The notes: generated by a model from the letters alone, not told the origin. Positions 45,666 to 54,828 are shown, counted from the stretch's first letter. The stretch is DNA of 64,000 bases from NVTR01 sp965237505 (GCA_965237505.1 CBDEFR010000009.1:496001-560000), one strand, 5' to 3'. Translations and numbers: made by a program.

Positions 45666-46773
45666 CTTGCCTATCCGGTTAACGCCCATGACCGCTACAT
45701 GTAGGGTGCCGCCACTCTCCCGAGTAAAGCTCGGCATAGGTTGGAGCAGAGGTGTCGCCCGCGATGCCGAGCAATGAGCGGAAGGCGTTGAACGGGTAGA
45801 ACCGCCTGTTGAAGCGGAAGGTGAACTCGTTGAGGTAGGCTTGTAGGTGCTGGTGGCTAACGCCGTGGTGGATACCGATCAGCCACGTCTTCAGGTTGGC
45901 GAAAACCAGATGGATGATCGGCAGGTATTGCTCGGCAACCTCTGGATCACCACACTTGGCAACAGCGAAGTGCTCATAGCCGCGCTTACCGAGGCCAGCA
46001 TAGCCGCTCCAATCGTCAGTAACGATCAGCGATCCCGGCGCGACGGTGCTCTCGACGAACCCACAGAGCGACTCGGCGCTACGGTCGAGCACGACGGCGA
46101 GCCGAACGCGTCCGGCATAGCGTCCGTCTTTCCGGTTGTCGAGCTTGGTGCCCGGCTTTCGATGACGCACCTCGATGGCACAGGAGACGGGAACCTTGTG
46201 GTGAACACCACGGCCTTCCCCACGCGTTGTTCGCCCGCCAACCCAGGTTTCGTCCACCTCAACATGGTTCTTGGGCTGTCCACCGATCCTGTCTTGGTTG
46301 GGCCGCACCATGCCCGAGCGGAGCTTGTGGAGAATTTGAAAGGCCGTCTCGTAGCGCGAAAGACCAAGTTGCCGCTGAAACTGCACGGCGGACATGCCGG
46401 GCGTCTGACTGGCGACCAGATAAGCGGCCCAGAACCAGACGTTCAGCGGAGTGTGGCTACGCTCCATCACTGTTCCCACCGTCAGCCCGGTGTTCTGGCG
46501 GCACTTGCGGCAGCGCAGGACGCCAGGGCGGTTTTCAAAGTGGAACGGCTCTCCCGCCGTGCCGCAGTGCGGGCAGGCAAAGCCGTCTCCCCAGCGGGCT
46601 TTCTCCAGGTAGGCGGCGCAGGCCGCATCATCGGGGAAAAGTCGCTGGAACTCGGGTAGCGAATGCGGGAATGGGAGCTCGGCGCGGTCGAGAACATCCA
46701 TGGCGCGCTCCCCTATATCCGGTTTGCGCCCATTCTAGCTCTAGTGGGTGTGGGTGTAAACCGGATAGGCAAG
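45666..46773 (-). mobile_element. IS1595-family insertion sequence
   Basis: 1108 bp, ends CTTGCCTATCCGGTTAACGC and (other strand) CTTGCCTATCCGGTTTACAC. An exact 8-bp duplication ATTCGAAC flanks it (45658-45665 and 46774-46781), the size expected for IS1595. No passenger genes, unlike the element at the left edge of the window. Confidence 0.93.
45679..46701 (-). CDS. IS1595-family transposase
   Basis: 340 residues. The N-terminal zinc ribbon C-P-H-C ... C-R-K-C is followed by an ISXO2-like DDE domain: H-V-E-V-D-E-T-W-V-G-G, V-T-D-D-W-S-G-Y, and a His-containing H-H-G-V-S-H-Q-H-L-Q-A-Y-L-N-E-F-T-F-R-F-N-R. The frame is intact. Its C-terminus differs from that of the partial transposase at 1-309. 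Confidence 0.93.
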   Translation of the reverse strand: MDVLDRAELPFPHSLPEFQRLFPDDAACAAYLEKARWGDGFACPHCGTAGEPFHFENRPGVLRCRKCRQNTGLTVGTVMERSHTPLNVWFWAAYLVASQTPGMSAVQFQRQLGLSRYETAFQILHKLRSGMVRPNQDRIGGQPKNHVEVDETWVGGRTTRGEGRGVHHKVPVSCAIEVRHRKPGTKLDNRKDGRYAGRVRLAVVLDRSAESLCGFVESTVAPGSLIVTDDWSGYAGLGKRGYEHFAVAKCGDPEVAEQYLPIIHLVFANLKTWLIGIHHGVSHQHLQAYLNEFTFRFNRRFYPFNAFRSLLGIAGDTSAPTYAELYSGEWRHPTCSGHGR

Positions 46774-46984
46774 ATTCGAACTCCGATGGAATTGGTTTTG
46801 CGGCGGGCGATATTTGTTCTGGTATTTTTCGTAATGGTGATCGGTCTGCCAGCATTGATATTTGCGGTTCACACTTACTATCTGCCACTGGATCTCATCT
46901 ACGAGCGGATCGCCGGAACAATTGGCGAAATACTTTGAGCCCTAAAAATTGCATGACCTGGTGTCTGTATAAAATGTAATCCGC

Positions 46985-47597
46985 ATGGAACGACTTGAAG
47001 CCGCATTAGAAAAAGCCAGAAAAAACCGCGATGCGGTTCGTCCAGCCGTGCAAATTGCTAGCGGCAGAAAAGCCACCGATGCCGTGCTCGCGGATAAATG
47101 GGCCAATCTGAAAGAGATCAAGCTGTCGCTGCACACCGCGCGCAAAAACCGGATCTCCACTCTGACCAAAAGCACCAACTCAGGATCCTACGATTTACTA
47201 CGCTCACGCACTCTGCGGTTGATGCTCGATAATGGCTGGTCAACGGTTGCAATTACATCGCCTAACAAGACCTGCGGCAAGACCACCATTTGCGCCAATC
47301 TTGCGCTAAGTCTGGCGCGGCAGTCTGATCTTCGGATAATCGTGCTGGATTTCGACCTGCATCGCCCGTCACTTCACAATATTCTTGGCTTCCGGCCGCA
47401 AATAAGCCTTCATGAAGTCATTTCGGGCGACCACCCGATCGGTGATGTATTGGTTCGTATTGGTGACAATGTCGCGTTCGGACTGAACGACAAAGGCGTC
47501 AGTGCTCCGTCCGAACTGCTGCAATCAAAACTCACCCGAGCCTTGTTGGATCAGGTCAAAGAGGAATTTTGTCCAGACTGTCGAGAACATTCTGAGT
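46985..47597 (+). pseudogene. exopolysaccharide BY-kinase (CpsD/EpsG-like), truncated by ISNCY
   Basis: About 200 residues remain, starting 46 bp after the Wzz-like gene. They show a charged N-terminal coil, R-S-R-T-L-R-L-M-L, Walker A T-S-P-N-K-T-C-G-K-T-T, and Walker A' V-L-D-F-D-L-H-R-P-S-L. Walker B and the tyrosine-rich tail are missing because the frame meets the ISNCY element just after F-C-P-D-C. Bacterial tyrosine kinases of this type phosphorylate themselves and control polysaccharide polymerisation with a Wzz partner. Confidence 0.8.
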
Positions 47598-48965
47598 TGA
47601 CCGGTTTATGTACCATATGAGTTGACCGCTTCTGTTGCGGTTTCTGGCCCTGTGGGGAAGTGGTCGGTCGCGGAGCGGCTGTCCACTTGTCCACAGGGCG
47701 CCGGTCGGTCGCGTCGAAGCGGGTCACGCGGCCTCGCGGGTTTGGCAGTCGATCGGTTGGCCATCGGCGTGGTATCGCGCCAGACATCGCGGTCCATGGA
47801 AGACGGCCATTGTGCCGTCGGGGTATTCGTGGACGCGGACCCTGGCCTTGACGTAATGGCGGCGGTGGCGGCCGGCGGGGATCTGAAGTGCCAGGCGCTT
47901 GTAGCGCACCGTGTTGTCGTTTGAGACGGTGCGTTCCTCGTGGATGCACAGGATGTCGTCGAGCGCGCCGGTGAAGGGGACGAAGGCGGTGCCCCGGTCC
48001 TCGGCCGGGGTCGCGAAGCGGGCGTTGTGTTGTGGCAGGAAGACCTCCTTGAGGAAGCGGTTGGCCTCGACCATGTCGGTGATGCCGGCGAGCCTGAGTT
48101 CCTGGGGCAGGCGCTTCTGCAAGGTGCCGAACATGCGCTCCGAGCGCCCCCTTGCCTCGGGCGAGTAGGCCGGGATCAGCTCGATGCCGAGCTGCGCCAG
48201 GGCGCGGCCGACCTGGGTCGGGGTGTCCTTGTCCACCTTGCCGCCGGCCTCGGGCGTGTTCCAGTAGTGGCTGGCGCGGTCGGCGTAGAGCGAGCAGAAC
48301 AGGCCCTTGGTCCGGATCGCCTCGGACACCCCCTGGAAGCTCGACATGGTGCCCTCTTCGGCGACGAAGAAGGCCGAGTAGATATCGCTGGTCGCATCGT
48401 CCATGGTGACGATCAGGTCCCACCATCGACCGGGGACCCACTCGTGGCTCGAGCCGTCCTGGTGCAACATCATGCCGGGCAGGGCACGGCGCGGCCGCTT
48501 GCGCCGGTGCGCCCCACGCCTGGGCGCCGCGCGCCTGCGCCCATGGGCTTGCAAGCTCAGCCGCAGCCAGTTGTAGCTGCGCTTGAAGCCGTGATCGGCC
48601 ACCAGCTTCTCGTGGAAGTGCTTGGCCGTGAAGTCCCAGTAGCGGGTGTCGAACAACTCCAGCACCCGCGCCACCTCGTCCACCGGCGCGCGCCGCGCCG
48701 AGAGGCGGCCCAGGCGGCGGTCGTAGAGACCGTCGGCTCCCTCCGCCTCGTAGCGGTCGCGCCAGCGCCGGAAGGTGCGCTCCGAGACACCCAGAACCTC
48801 CGCCGCCTCCGCCTGGCTCAAGCCACCCCGATGGGTGCACCCGTAAACCTCCTCGAACTTCATCAATCTCAGTCCCTGTACCTGCTCCGTCCGACGCATC
48901 GCCTCCCTCCATGGCTTGGAGGCGTTCTAAAACCGGACAGATCATCTGGTACATAAACCGGACAT
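47598..48965 (-). mobile_element. ISNCY-type insertion sequence
   Basis: About 1368 bp with long imperfect inverted repeats: TGACCGGTTTATGTACCATA on the left and, on the other strand, TGTCCGGTTTATGTACCAGA on the right, each followed by a second TTG-CCG / CTGTCCGG box. No target duplication is evident, and the BY-kinase gene does not continue on the right side, so sequence has been lost. The right end lies 35 bp before the str-operon promoter. Confidence 0.8.
47724..48899 (-). CDS. ISNCY/IS481-like transposase
   Basis: 391 residues: HTH L-S-Q-A-E-A-A-E-V-L-G-V-S-E-R-T-F-R-R-W, then Y-D-R-R-L-G-R-L-S, and an rve-type core with M-M-L-H-Q-D-G-S-S-H-E-W, F-C-S-L-Y-A-D-R-A-S-H-Y and S-P-E-A-R-G-R-S-E-R-M-F. 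The frame is intact. Very GC-rich codon use sets it apart from neighbouring fragments. Confidence 0.88.
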   Translation of the reverse strand: MRRTEQVQGLRLMKFEEVYGCTHRGGLSQAEAAEVLGVSERTFRRWRDRYEAEGADGLYDRRLGRLSARRAPVDEVARVLELFDTRYWDFTAKHFHEKLVADHGFKRSYNWLRLSLQAHGRRRAAPRRGAHRRKRPRRALPGMMLHQDGSSHEWVPGRWWDLIVTMDDATSDIYSAFFVAEEGTMSSFQGVSEAIRTKGLFCSLYADRASHYWNTPEAGGKVDKDTPTQVGRALAQLGIELIPAYSPEARGRSERMFGTLQKRLPQELRLAGITDMVEANRFLKEVFLPQHNARFATPAEDRGTAFVPFTGALDDILCIHEERTVSNDNTVRYKRLALQIPAGRHRRHYVKARVRVHEYPDGTMAVFHGPRCLARYHADGQPIDCQTREAA

Positions 48966-49232
48966 ATCGCGTGTTACCGACAATGCCATGTCCGGGCCTG
49001 TTGACATGGGTTGCGACTCTTCATATACCGCGCGCACTTGGGCGTGCGAGGGTGACCTGGTGGCCCGATTGCAGAATTGAAGTGGTCATGATCCAGGCCG
49101 TGTCGGCCTTGATCCTCTGAAGCTCCACCGCGTCGTTCCCGCCGGAATTGGGGACATGCGGTTTTCGTGTTTTGCGAAACCGCAAGTCACGCTGAGACTA
49201 AAAATATGGTGCAATACGGGGAAAGAACCGGA
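48966..49232 (+). other. leader region of the str operon
   Basis: 267 bases between the ISNCY right end and rpsL. It holds the promoter at 49001-49029 and a ~200-nt untranslated leader. A small ORF could be drawn across it but has no family resemblance. Stem potential exists around GCGGTTTTCGTGTTTTGCGAAACCGC (49152-49177 region). Confidence 0.55.
49001..49029 (+). promoter_or_regulatory. probable sigma70 promoter of rpsL-rpsG-fusA-tuf
   Basis: TTGACA at 49001-49006, a 17-bp spacer, then TATACC at 49024-49029: a consensus -35 and a near-consensus -10. It lies 203 bp before the rpsL start and 35 bp after the ISNCY end, so the IS spared it narrowly. Confidence 0.7.
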
Positions 49233-49604
49233 ATGCCAACGATCCAACAGCTGATCCGCAAACCGCGGCGGCCAAAAATCAAGCGCTCAAAGTCACTACA
49301 CCTTGAGTCGTGCCCGCAAAAGCGTGGCGTCTGCACGCGCGTCTATACAACCACGCCGAAAAAGCCGAACTCGGCGATGCGCAAGGTTGCCAAAGTGCGC
49401 CTGACCAATGGTTTTGAAGTGATCAGCTACATCCCCGGCGAAAGCCACAACCTTCAGGAGCACTCGGTGGTCCTGATCCGTGGTGGCCGTGTCAAAGACC
49501 TTCCCGGCGTGCGTTACCACATTTTGCGCGGCGTGCTGGACACGCAGGGCGTCAAAGACCGCAAGCAGCGCCGTTCGAAATACGGGGCCAAGCGTCCGAA
49601 GTGA
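49233..49604 (+). CDS. rpsL: 30S ribosomal protein S12
   Basis: 123 residues, decoding-centre protein. The conserved T-T-P-K-K-P-N-S-A-M-R-K and G-G-R-V-K-D-L-P-G-V-R-Y segments carry lysines at the streptomycin-resistance positions, so the wild-type sensitive residues are present. ATG 49233 gives the canonical P-T-I-Q-Q-L-I-R-K start; the open frame extends upstream without resemblance. First gene of the str operon. Confidence 0.97.
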   Translation: MPTIQQLIRKPRRPKIKRSKSLHLESCPQKRGVCTRVYTTTPKKPNSAMRKVAKVRLTNGFEVISYIPGESHNLQEHSVVLIRGGRVKDLPGVRYHILRGVLDTQGVKDRKQRRSKYGAKRPK

Positions 49605-49713
49605 CGCGAGCCCGTCCCGGACTTGATCCGGGACCTCGTGGTCACAAATTGAATCGATGAGATCCCTGATCAGTCTCGGGAATGCGAAGAAAAGAAACAA
49701 AGGGTAACGAAAA

Positions 49714-50184
49714 ATGTCCCGCCGCCACGCCGCCGAAAAGCGCGAAGTTCTGCCCGATGCCAAATACGGTGATCGGATTCTGACGAAATTCATGAACAAC
49801 CTGATGATCGACGGCAAGAAATCGATCGCCGAAAGCATCGTTTACAACGCCTTTGACCGGGTTGAGGACAAGCTCAAGCGGGCGCCGGTCGAGGTCTTTC
49901 ACGAGGCGATCGAAAATATCAAGCCGTCGGTCGAGGTGCGCTCTCGCCGGGTCGGTGGCGCCACCTATCAAGTGCCTGTCGAAGTGCGCCCAGAGCGGCG
50001 CGAAGCGCTGGCGATCCGCTGGCTGATCAAGGCCAGCCGTTCGCGTAATGAAAACACCATGGAAGAGCGACTGGCCGGAGAGTTGGTCGACGCTGTGAAC
50101 GGGCGCGGCACGGCGGTGAAAAGGCGCGAAGACACCCACAAGATGGCCGAAGCGAACAAAGCGTTCAGCCATTACCGCTGGTAA
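49714..50184 (+). CDS. rpsG: 30S ribosomal protein S7
   Basis: 156 residues, the 16S rRNA 3'-domain assembly protein. It begins S-R-R-H-A-A-E-K-R and includes R-R-V-G-G-A-T-Y-Q-V-P-V-E-V and the C-terminal A-F-S-H-Y-R-W. It follows rpsL after about 110 bp and precedes fusA by 21 bp. Confidence 0.97.
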   Translation: MSRRHAAEKREVLPDAKYGDRILTKFMNNLMIDGKKSIAESIVYNAFDRVEDKLKRAPVEVFHEAIENIKPSVEVRSRRVGGATYQVPVEVRPERREALAIRWLIKASRSRNENTMEERLAGELVDAVNGRGTAVKRREDTHKMAEANKAFSHYRW

Positions 50185-50205
50185 TAAGATTCAGAGGCCC
50201 GGGCA

Positions 50206-52332
50206 ATGCCACGTGAATATCCACTCGAGCGCTACCGAAACTTCGGCATCATGGCGCATATCGATGCCGGCAAGACCACTGCCACCGAGCGCATCCTGTA
50301 TTACACAGGTAAATCCCACAACATCGGCGAAGTTCACGATGGCGCGGCGACGATGGACTGGATGGAGCAGGAACAGGAACGCGGCATCACCATCACCTCG
50401 GCGGCGACAACGACATTTTGGGAACGCACCGAGACCGGCCAGCCCGACGAGTCAGGTAAATCCAAAAAAGTCCGGATGAATATCATCGACACCCCCGGCC
50501 ACGTGGATTTCACCATCGAAGTCGAACGCTCGCTGGCGGTGCTTGACGGCGCAGTGGCGCTGCTTGACGCCAACGCCGGGGTCGAGCCGCAGACCGAAAC
50601 CGTCTGGCGTCAGGCCGACCGTTACAAGGTTCCGCGCATCGTGTTCGTCAACAAGATGGACAAGATCGGGGCTGACTTTTTCAACTGCGTTCACATGATC
50701 AAAGACCGCGTCGGCGCGCGTCCGTGCCCGGTGCAGATGCCGATCGGCTTTGAAAACGAATTTGAAGGCATCATCGATCTGGTGACCATGCAAGAATGGG
50801 TCTGGGCCGGTGACGACCTGGGCGCAACTTGGGAACTGCGCCCGATCCGCGCCGATCTGGCCGACCAGGCCGCTAAAATGCGCAACGAAATGATCGAACT
50901 GGCCGTCGAAATGGACGACGACGCGATGGAGGCCTATCTGGACGGCACCGAGCCCGACGTGGCCACCCTGCGCGCGCTGATCCGCGCCGGCACATTGTCA
51001 ATGACCTTCGTGCCGATTCTGTCCGGCTCGGCATTCAAGAACAAAGGCGTTCAGCCGCTGCTCAATGCGGTGATCGATTACCTGCCCAGCCCTCTGGATG
51101 TGGTCGATTACATAGGCTTCAAGCCGGGCGACGAAACCGAAACCCGCAACATCGCGCGCCGCGCCGAAGACGCAATGGCGTTTTCCGGCCTCGCATTCAA
51201 AATCATGAACGATCCATTTGTCGGCACGCTGACATTTACCCGCATCTATTCCGGCAAGCTCTCCAAGGGCGACACCATGATGAACTCGACCAAATCCAAG
51301 AAAGAACGGGTTGGCCGGATGATGATGATGCACTCCAACAACCGCGAAGACATCACCGAAGCCTTTGCCGGTGACATCATCGCGCTGGCCGGACTGAAGG
51401 ATACTACCACCGGCGACACCTTGTGCGCAGTCCATGACCCGGTCGTTCTGGAAACCATGACCTTCCCGGATCCGGTGATCGAGATCGCGGTGGAACCGAA
51501 AACCAAGGTCGATCAGGAAAAGATGTCGGCAGGGTTGGCTCGTCTGGCCGCTGAAGACCCGTCGTTCCGGGTGGAAACCGATTTTGAAAGCGGACAAACC
51601 ATCATGAAAGGCATGGGCGAATTGCACCTGGACATTCTGGTGGATCGACTGAAGCGCGAATTCAAGGTCGAGGCCAACATCGGCGCGCCGCAGGTGGCGT
51701 ATCGCGAAACCATCGGCCACGAGGTCGAACACACCTACACCCACAAGAAACAGTCCGGTGGCTCGGGTCAGTTTGCCGAAGTGAAAATGCTCATTGCCCC
51801 GACCGGGCCGGGCGAGGGCTATTCCTTTGAAAGCCGCGTCGTTGGCGGCTCGGTGCCCAAGGAATATATTCCGGGCGTTGAAAAAGGCATTCGATCGGTG
51901 ATGGATTCTGGCCCGCTTGCCGGGTTCCCGGTGATCGACTTCAAGGTCTCGCTGCTGGACGGCAAAAACCACGATGTGGACTCGTCGGTCCTGGCGTTTG
52001 AGATTGCCGGGCGCATGTGTATGCGCGAAGGTATGCGGCGCGCCGGGGCGAAGCTGTTGGAGCCGATCATGAAGGTCGAGGTTGTCACGCCGGACAACTA
52101 TACCGGCGGCATTATCGGCGATCTGACAGCCCGTCGCGGTCAGGTTCAGGGGCAAGCGACCCGCGGCAACGCGATCGTCATCAACGCGTTTGTGCCGCTG
52201 GCCAATATGTTCGGCTATATCAACAACCTGCGCTCCATGTCGTCGGGCCGGGCGACATTCACGATGCAGTTTGACCATTACCAGCCGGTGCCCAGCAACA
52301 TCAGTGAAGAAATACAGGCGAAATACGCGTGA
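50206..52332 (+). CDS. fusA: elongation factor G
   Basis: 708-residue translocation GTPase. G1 is A-H-I-D-A-G-K-T-T, G3 D-T-P-G-H-V-D-F, G4 N-K-M-D-K. Domain II and the domain IV loop (S-G-G-S-G-Q-F-A) and the C-terminal Y-I-N-N-L-R-S-M-S-S-G-R-A are all present. Length is normal and frame intact. Part of the str operon. Confidence 0.98.
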   Translation: MPREYPLERYRNFGIMAHIDAGKTTATERILYYTGKSHNIGEVHDGAATMDWMEQEQERGITITSAATTTFWERTETGQPDESGKSKKVRMNIIDTPGHVDFTIEVERSLAVLDGAVALLDANAGVEPQTETVWRQADRYKVPRIVFVNKMDKIGADFFNCVHMIKDRVGARPCPVQMPIGFENEFEGIIDLVTMQEWVWAGDDLGATWELRPIRADLADQAAKMRNEMIELAVEMDDDAMEAYLDGTEPDVATLRALIRAGTLSMTFVPILSGSAFKNKGVQPLLNAVIDYLPSPLDVVDYIGFKPGDETETRNIARRAEDAMAFSGLAFKIMNDPFVGTLTFTRIYSGKLSKGDTMMNSTKSKKERVGRMMMMHSNNREDITEAFAGDIIALAGLKDTTTGDTLCAVHDPVVLETMTFPDPVIEIAVEPKTKVDQEKMSAGLARLAAEDPSFRVETDFESGQTIMKGMGELHLDILVDRLKREFKVEANIGAPQVAYRETIGHEVEHTYTHKKQSGGSGQFAEVKMLIAPTGPGEGYSFESRVVGGSVPKEYIPGVEKGIRSVMDSGPLAGFPVIDFKVSLLDGKNHDVDSSVLAFEIAGRMCMREGMRRAGAKLLEPIMKVEVVTPDNYTGGIIGDLTARRGQVQGQATRGNAIVINAFVPLANMFGYINNLRSMSSGRATFTMQFDHYQPVPSNISEEIQAKYA

Positions 52333-52369
52333 GTTCGCGCGCCCAGACAGAGATAAAAAGGAGACTATC

Positions 52370-53548
52370 ATGGCGAAGGCAAAGTTTGAACGGACCAAAC
52401 CGCATGTGAACGTGGGCACGATCGGGCATGTTGATCATGGCAAGACGACGCTGACGGCGGCGATCACCAAGTATTTTTCGAGTGATTTCCAGTCTTATGA
52501 CTCAATCGATGCGGCGCCCGAGGAAAAGGCCCGCGGCATCACCATTTCGACCGCGCATGTGGAATACGAGACCGAGGCCCGCCATTACGCCCATGTCGAC
52601 TGTCCGGGGCACGCCGATTATGTGAAGAACATGATCACCGGGGCGGCCCAGATGGACGGCGCGATCCTGGTTGTGTCAGCGGCCGATGGTCCGATGCCGC
52701 AGACTCGCGAGCATATCCTGCTCGGCCGCCAGGTCGGGATTCCGCACATGGTGGTCTACATGAACAAGGTCGACCAGGTCGACGATGATGAGCTGCTGGA
52801 GCTGGTGGAACTGGAGATCCGCGAGCTGCTGAGCTCTTACGATTATCCGGGCGACGACATTCCGATCGTGATGGGCTCGGCGCTGGCGGCACTGGACGGC
52901 ACCAGCCCCGAGATCGGCGAAGCCAGCATCCGCAAACTGATGGACGCGGTTGACACCGCCATCCCGACCCCGGCGCGCCCGATCGACCAGCCGTTTCTTT
53001 TGCCGATCGAGGATGTGTTCTCGATCTCGGGCCGCGGCACCGTTGTGACCGGCCGGGTCGAGCGCGGGGTGGTGAACATCGGTGACGAGATCGAGATCGT
53101 AGGCATCCGCGACACCAAGAAAACCACCTGCACCGGGGTCGAGATGTTCCGCAAGCTGCTGGACCGCGGCGAAGCCGGTGACAATGTCGGGGTGCTCTTG
53201 CGCGGCATCGACCGCGACGGGGTCGAGCGCGGCCAGGTGCTGTGCAAGCCGGGCAGCGTGAAACCGCACACCAAGTTCGAGGCCGAGGTCTATATCCTGA
53301 CCAAGGAAGAGGGCGGCCGCCACACGCCGTTCTTCAAGAACTACCGGCCGCAGTTTTATTTCCGCACCACCGATGTCACCGGCACTGTCGAGCTGCCGGA
53401 CGGCACCGAGATGGTGATGCCAGGGGACAACCTGAAGTTCGAGGTCGAACTGATCGCGCCGATCGCGATGGAGGAAAAGCTGCGCTTCGCGATCCGCGAA
53501 GGCGGCCGCACCGTCGGCTCCGGCGTGGTCTCCAAGATTATTGAGTAA
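52370..53548 (+). CDS. tuf: elongation factor Tu
   Basis: 392-residue GTPase that delivers aminoacyl-tRNA. G1 G-H-V-D-H-G-K-T-T, G3 D-C-P-G-H-A-D-Y, G4 N-K-V-D; the tRNA-binding domains follow with the C-terminal G-G-R-T-V-G-S-G-V-V. ATG 52370 is preceded by AAAAAGGAG. The only tuf copy in this window; many alphaproteobacteria have two. Confidence 0.98.
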   Translation: MAKAKFERTKPHVNVGTIGHVDHGKTTLTAAITKYFSSDFQSYDSIDAAPEEKARGITISTAHVEYETEARHYAHVDCPGHADYVKNMITGAAQMDGAILVVSAADGPMPQTREHILLGRQVGIPHMVVYMNKVDQVDDDELLELVELEIRELLSSYDYPGDDIPIVMGSALAALDGTSPEIGEASIRKLMDAVDTAIPTPARPIDQPFLLPIEDVFSISGRGTVVTGRVERGVVNIGDEIEIVGIRDTKKTTCTGVEMFRKLLDRGEAGDNVGVLLRGIDRDGVERGQVLCKPGSVKPHTKFEAEVYILTKEEGGRHTPFFKNYRPQFYFRTTDVTGTVELPDGTEMVMPGDNLKFEVELIAPIAMEEKLRFAIREGGRTVGSGVVSKIIE

Positions 53549-53569
53549 AGAAAACCTGGTTCGACGTAG

Positions 53570-53589
53570 GGTGGGCAATATTGCCCACC
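53570..53589. terminator. 20-bp perfect palindrome between tuf and rpsJ
   Basis: GGTGGGCAATATTGCCCACC, preceded by GTAG and followed by TTAC. It can form a 9-10 bp hairpin in RNA on either strand, without a U-tract. It may attenuate or terminate between the str and S10 units, or be a dispersed intergenic repeat. Confidence 0.6.
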
Positions 53590-53620
53590 TTACTTCTCAA
53601 CTCCTGAAAGGTCTCACAAT

Positions 53621-53935
53621 ATGGCCATCAAAAGCCAAACCATCCGCATCCGCCTGAAGGCGTTCGATTACCGGATACTGGACGCCAGCACCGCTGAAAT
53701 CGTCTCCACCGCCAAACGCACCGGCGCCTCGGTGCGCGGGCCGATTCCGTTGCCCAACAAGATCGAGAAGTTCACGATTCTTCGCGGCCCGCATGTCGAC
53801 AAGAAATCGCGCGAGCAATTCGAGATCCGCACTCACAAGCGGCTTTTGGATATCGTCGACCCCACACCGCAAACCGTGGACGCGCTGATGAAGCTCGACC
53901 TGGCCGCCGGTGTGGATGTCGAGATCAAAGTTTAA
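53621..53935 (+). CDS. rpsJ: 30S ribosomal protein S10
   Basis: 104 residues, also NusE in antitermination. It shows I-R-I-R-L-K-A-F-D-Y-R, the P-L-P loop region and H-K-R-L-L-D-I-V. First gene of the S10 cluster, 14 bp ahead of rplC. Confidence 0.97.
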   Translation: MAIKSQTIRIRLKAFDYRILDASTAEIVSTAKRTGASVRGPIPLPNKIEKFTILRGPHVDKKSREQFEIRTHKRLLDIVDPTPQTVDALMKLDLAAGVDVEIKV

Positions 53936-53949
53936 GGAGGGCGGGCGAG

Positions 53950-54828
53950 ATGTTGCGCTCTGGTGTAATTGCAAAAAAGCTTGGGATGACCCGCCTGTTC
54001 ATGGACGACGGCAAGCAGATCCCGGTAACGGTGTTGCAACTTGACGAATTACAGGTTGTGGCGCAACGCACGGCTGAAAAAGACGGCTACTCGGCCGTTC
54101 AGCTTGGCGCCGGCACCGCCAAAGCCAAGCGCACCAGCAAAGCGATGCGCGGCCATTATGCGGCCGCCAAAGTTGCGCCCAAGCGCAGAATCGCGGAATT
54201 TCGGGTTCACCCGGAAAACCTGATCGACGTGGGCGAGGAAATCACCGCCAACCACTATTTTGAAGGCCAATACGTTGACGTGTCCGGCACTTCAATCGGT
54301 AAAGGGTTCGCCGGTGCAATGAAACGCTGGAATTTCAAGGGGTTGCGTGCCAGCCACGGAGTATCGATCAGCCACCGCAGCCTCGGTTCCACCGGCCAGT
54401 GTCAGGATCCTGGCAAAGTGTTCAAGGGCAAAAAGATGGCCGGTCACATGGGGGCTGCGCGGGTGACCACCCAGAACCTGCAAGTGATTCGCACTGACGC
54501 AACCCGTGGCCTGATCATGGTCAAGGGCGCGGTTCCGGGCTCAAAAGGTGGCTGGGTTACCATCAAAGACGCGGTCAAAAAGGCTGTGCCCGAAAACGTG
54601 ATTTACCCGGCAGCGCTGAAATCCGCCGCCGCAGAAGCCGAGAAAGCCGCGCAAGCCGCAGCCGACGTCGCCGCCGCCGAGGCCGCCGCCGCAGAAGCCG
54701 CCGCAGCCGAGGCCGCCGAGGCCGCGCAAAAGGCCGCGATGGAAGCATCGGAAGCCGCAGCCGCAGCCGAAAAGGCCGCCGAAGCAGATGACGCTGCGCC
54801 CAAAGGAGGCGACGATAATGAAAGCTGA
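53950..54828 (+). CDS. rplC: 50S ribosomal protein L3 with Ala/Glu-rich C-terminal tail
   Basis: 292 residues. The L3 core (about 1-215) has R-S-G-V-I-A-K-K-L-G-M-T-R-L-F and the conserved S-H-R-S-L-G-S-T-G-Q loop, whose Gln is the site methylated by PrmB. About 70 further residues are almost only Ala, Glu and Lys, predicted helical, ending D-D-N-E-S. Most bacterial L3 proteins stop near 210; extensions occur in Rhodobacteraceae. The 3' end contains the rplD ribosome-binding site (AAAGGAGG) and overlaps rplD by 11 bases. Confidence 0.96.
   Translation: MLRSGVIAKKLGMTRLFMDDGKQIPVTVLQLDELQVVAQRTAEKDGYSAVQLGAGTAKAKRTSKAMRGHYAAAKVAPKRRIAEFRVHPENLIDVGEEITANHYFEGQYVDVSGTSIGKGFAGAMKRWNFKGLRASHGVSISHRSLGSTGQCQDPGKVFKGKKMAGHMGAARVTTQNLQVIRTDATRGLIMVKGAVPGSKGGWVTIKDAVKKAVPENVIYPAALKSAAAEAEKAAQAAADVAAAEAAAAEAAAAEAAEAAQKAAMEASEAAAAAEKAAEADDAAPKGGDDNES

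Larger units (their letters stand above)
45590..46938 (+). pseudogene. Wzz-like polysaccharide chain-length determinant, 5'-truncated and split by IS1595
   Basis: The left fragment (45590-45665) reads S-S-I-R-R-P-A-D-I-V-R-L-L-G-I-T and P-I-A-T-V-P-Y-I-R; the right (46774-46938) continues T-P-M-E-L-V-L-R-R-A, a membrane helix F-V-L-V-F-F-V-M-V-I-G-L-P-A-L-I, and Y-Y-L-P-L-D-L-I-Y. Removing the IS1595 and one ATTCGAAC duplication rejoins Y-I-R-T-P-M-E in frame. R-P-x-D-I-x-x-x-L-G-I-x-P-L-A-T-I-P with a terminal helix is the C-terminal layout of GumC/Wzz proteins that partner a BY-kinase. The large periplasmic part was removed at the IS21 end (45589). Confidence 0.78.

Noticed and set aside
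47940..48956. 338-residue plus-strand ORF opposite the ISNCY transposase
   Set aside because: It is a GC-rich antisense shadow; the minus-strand frame has clear transposase motifs.
50998..52419. 473-residue minus-strand ORF opposite fusA
   Set aside because: Shadow of EF-G in a GC-rich gene; no family features.
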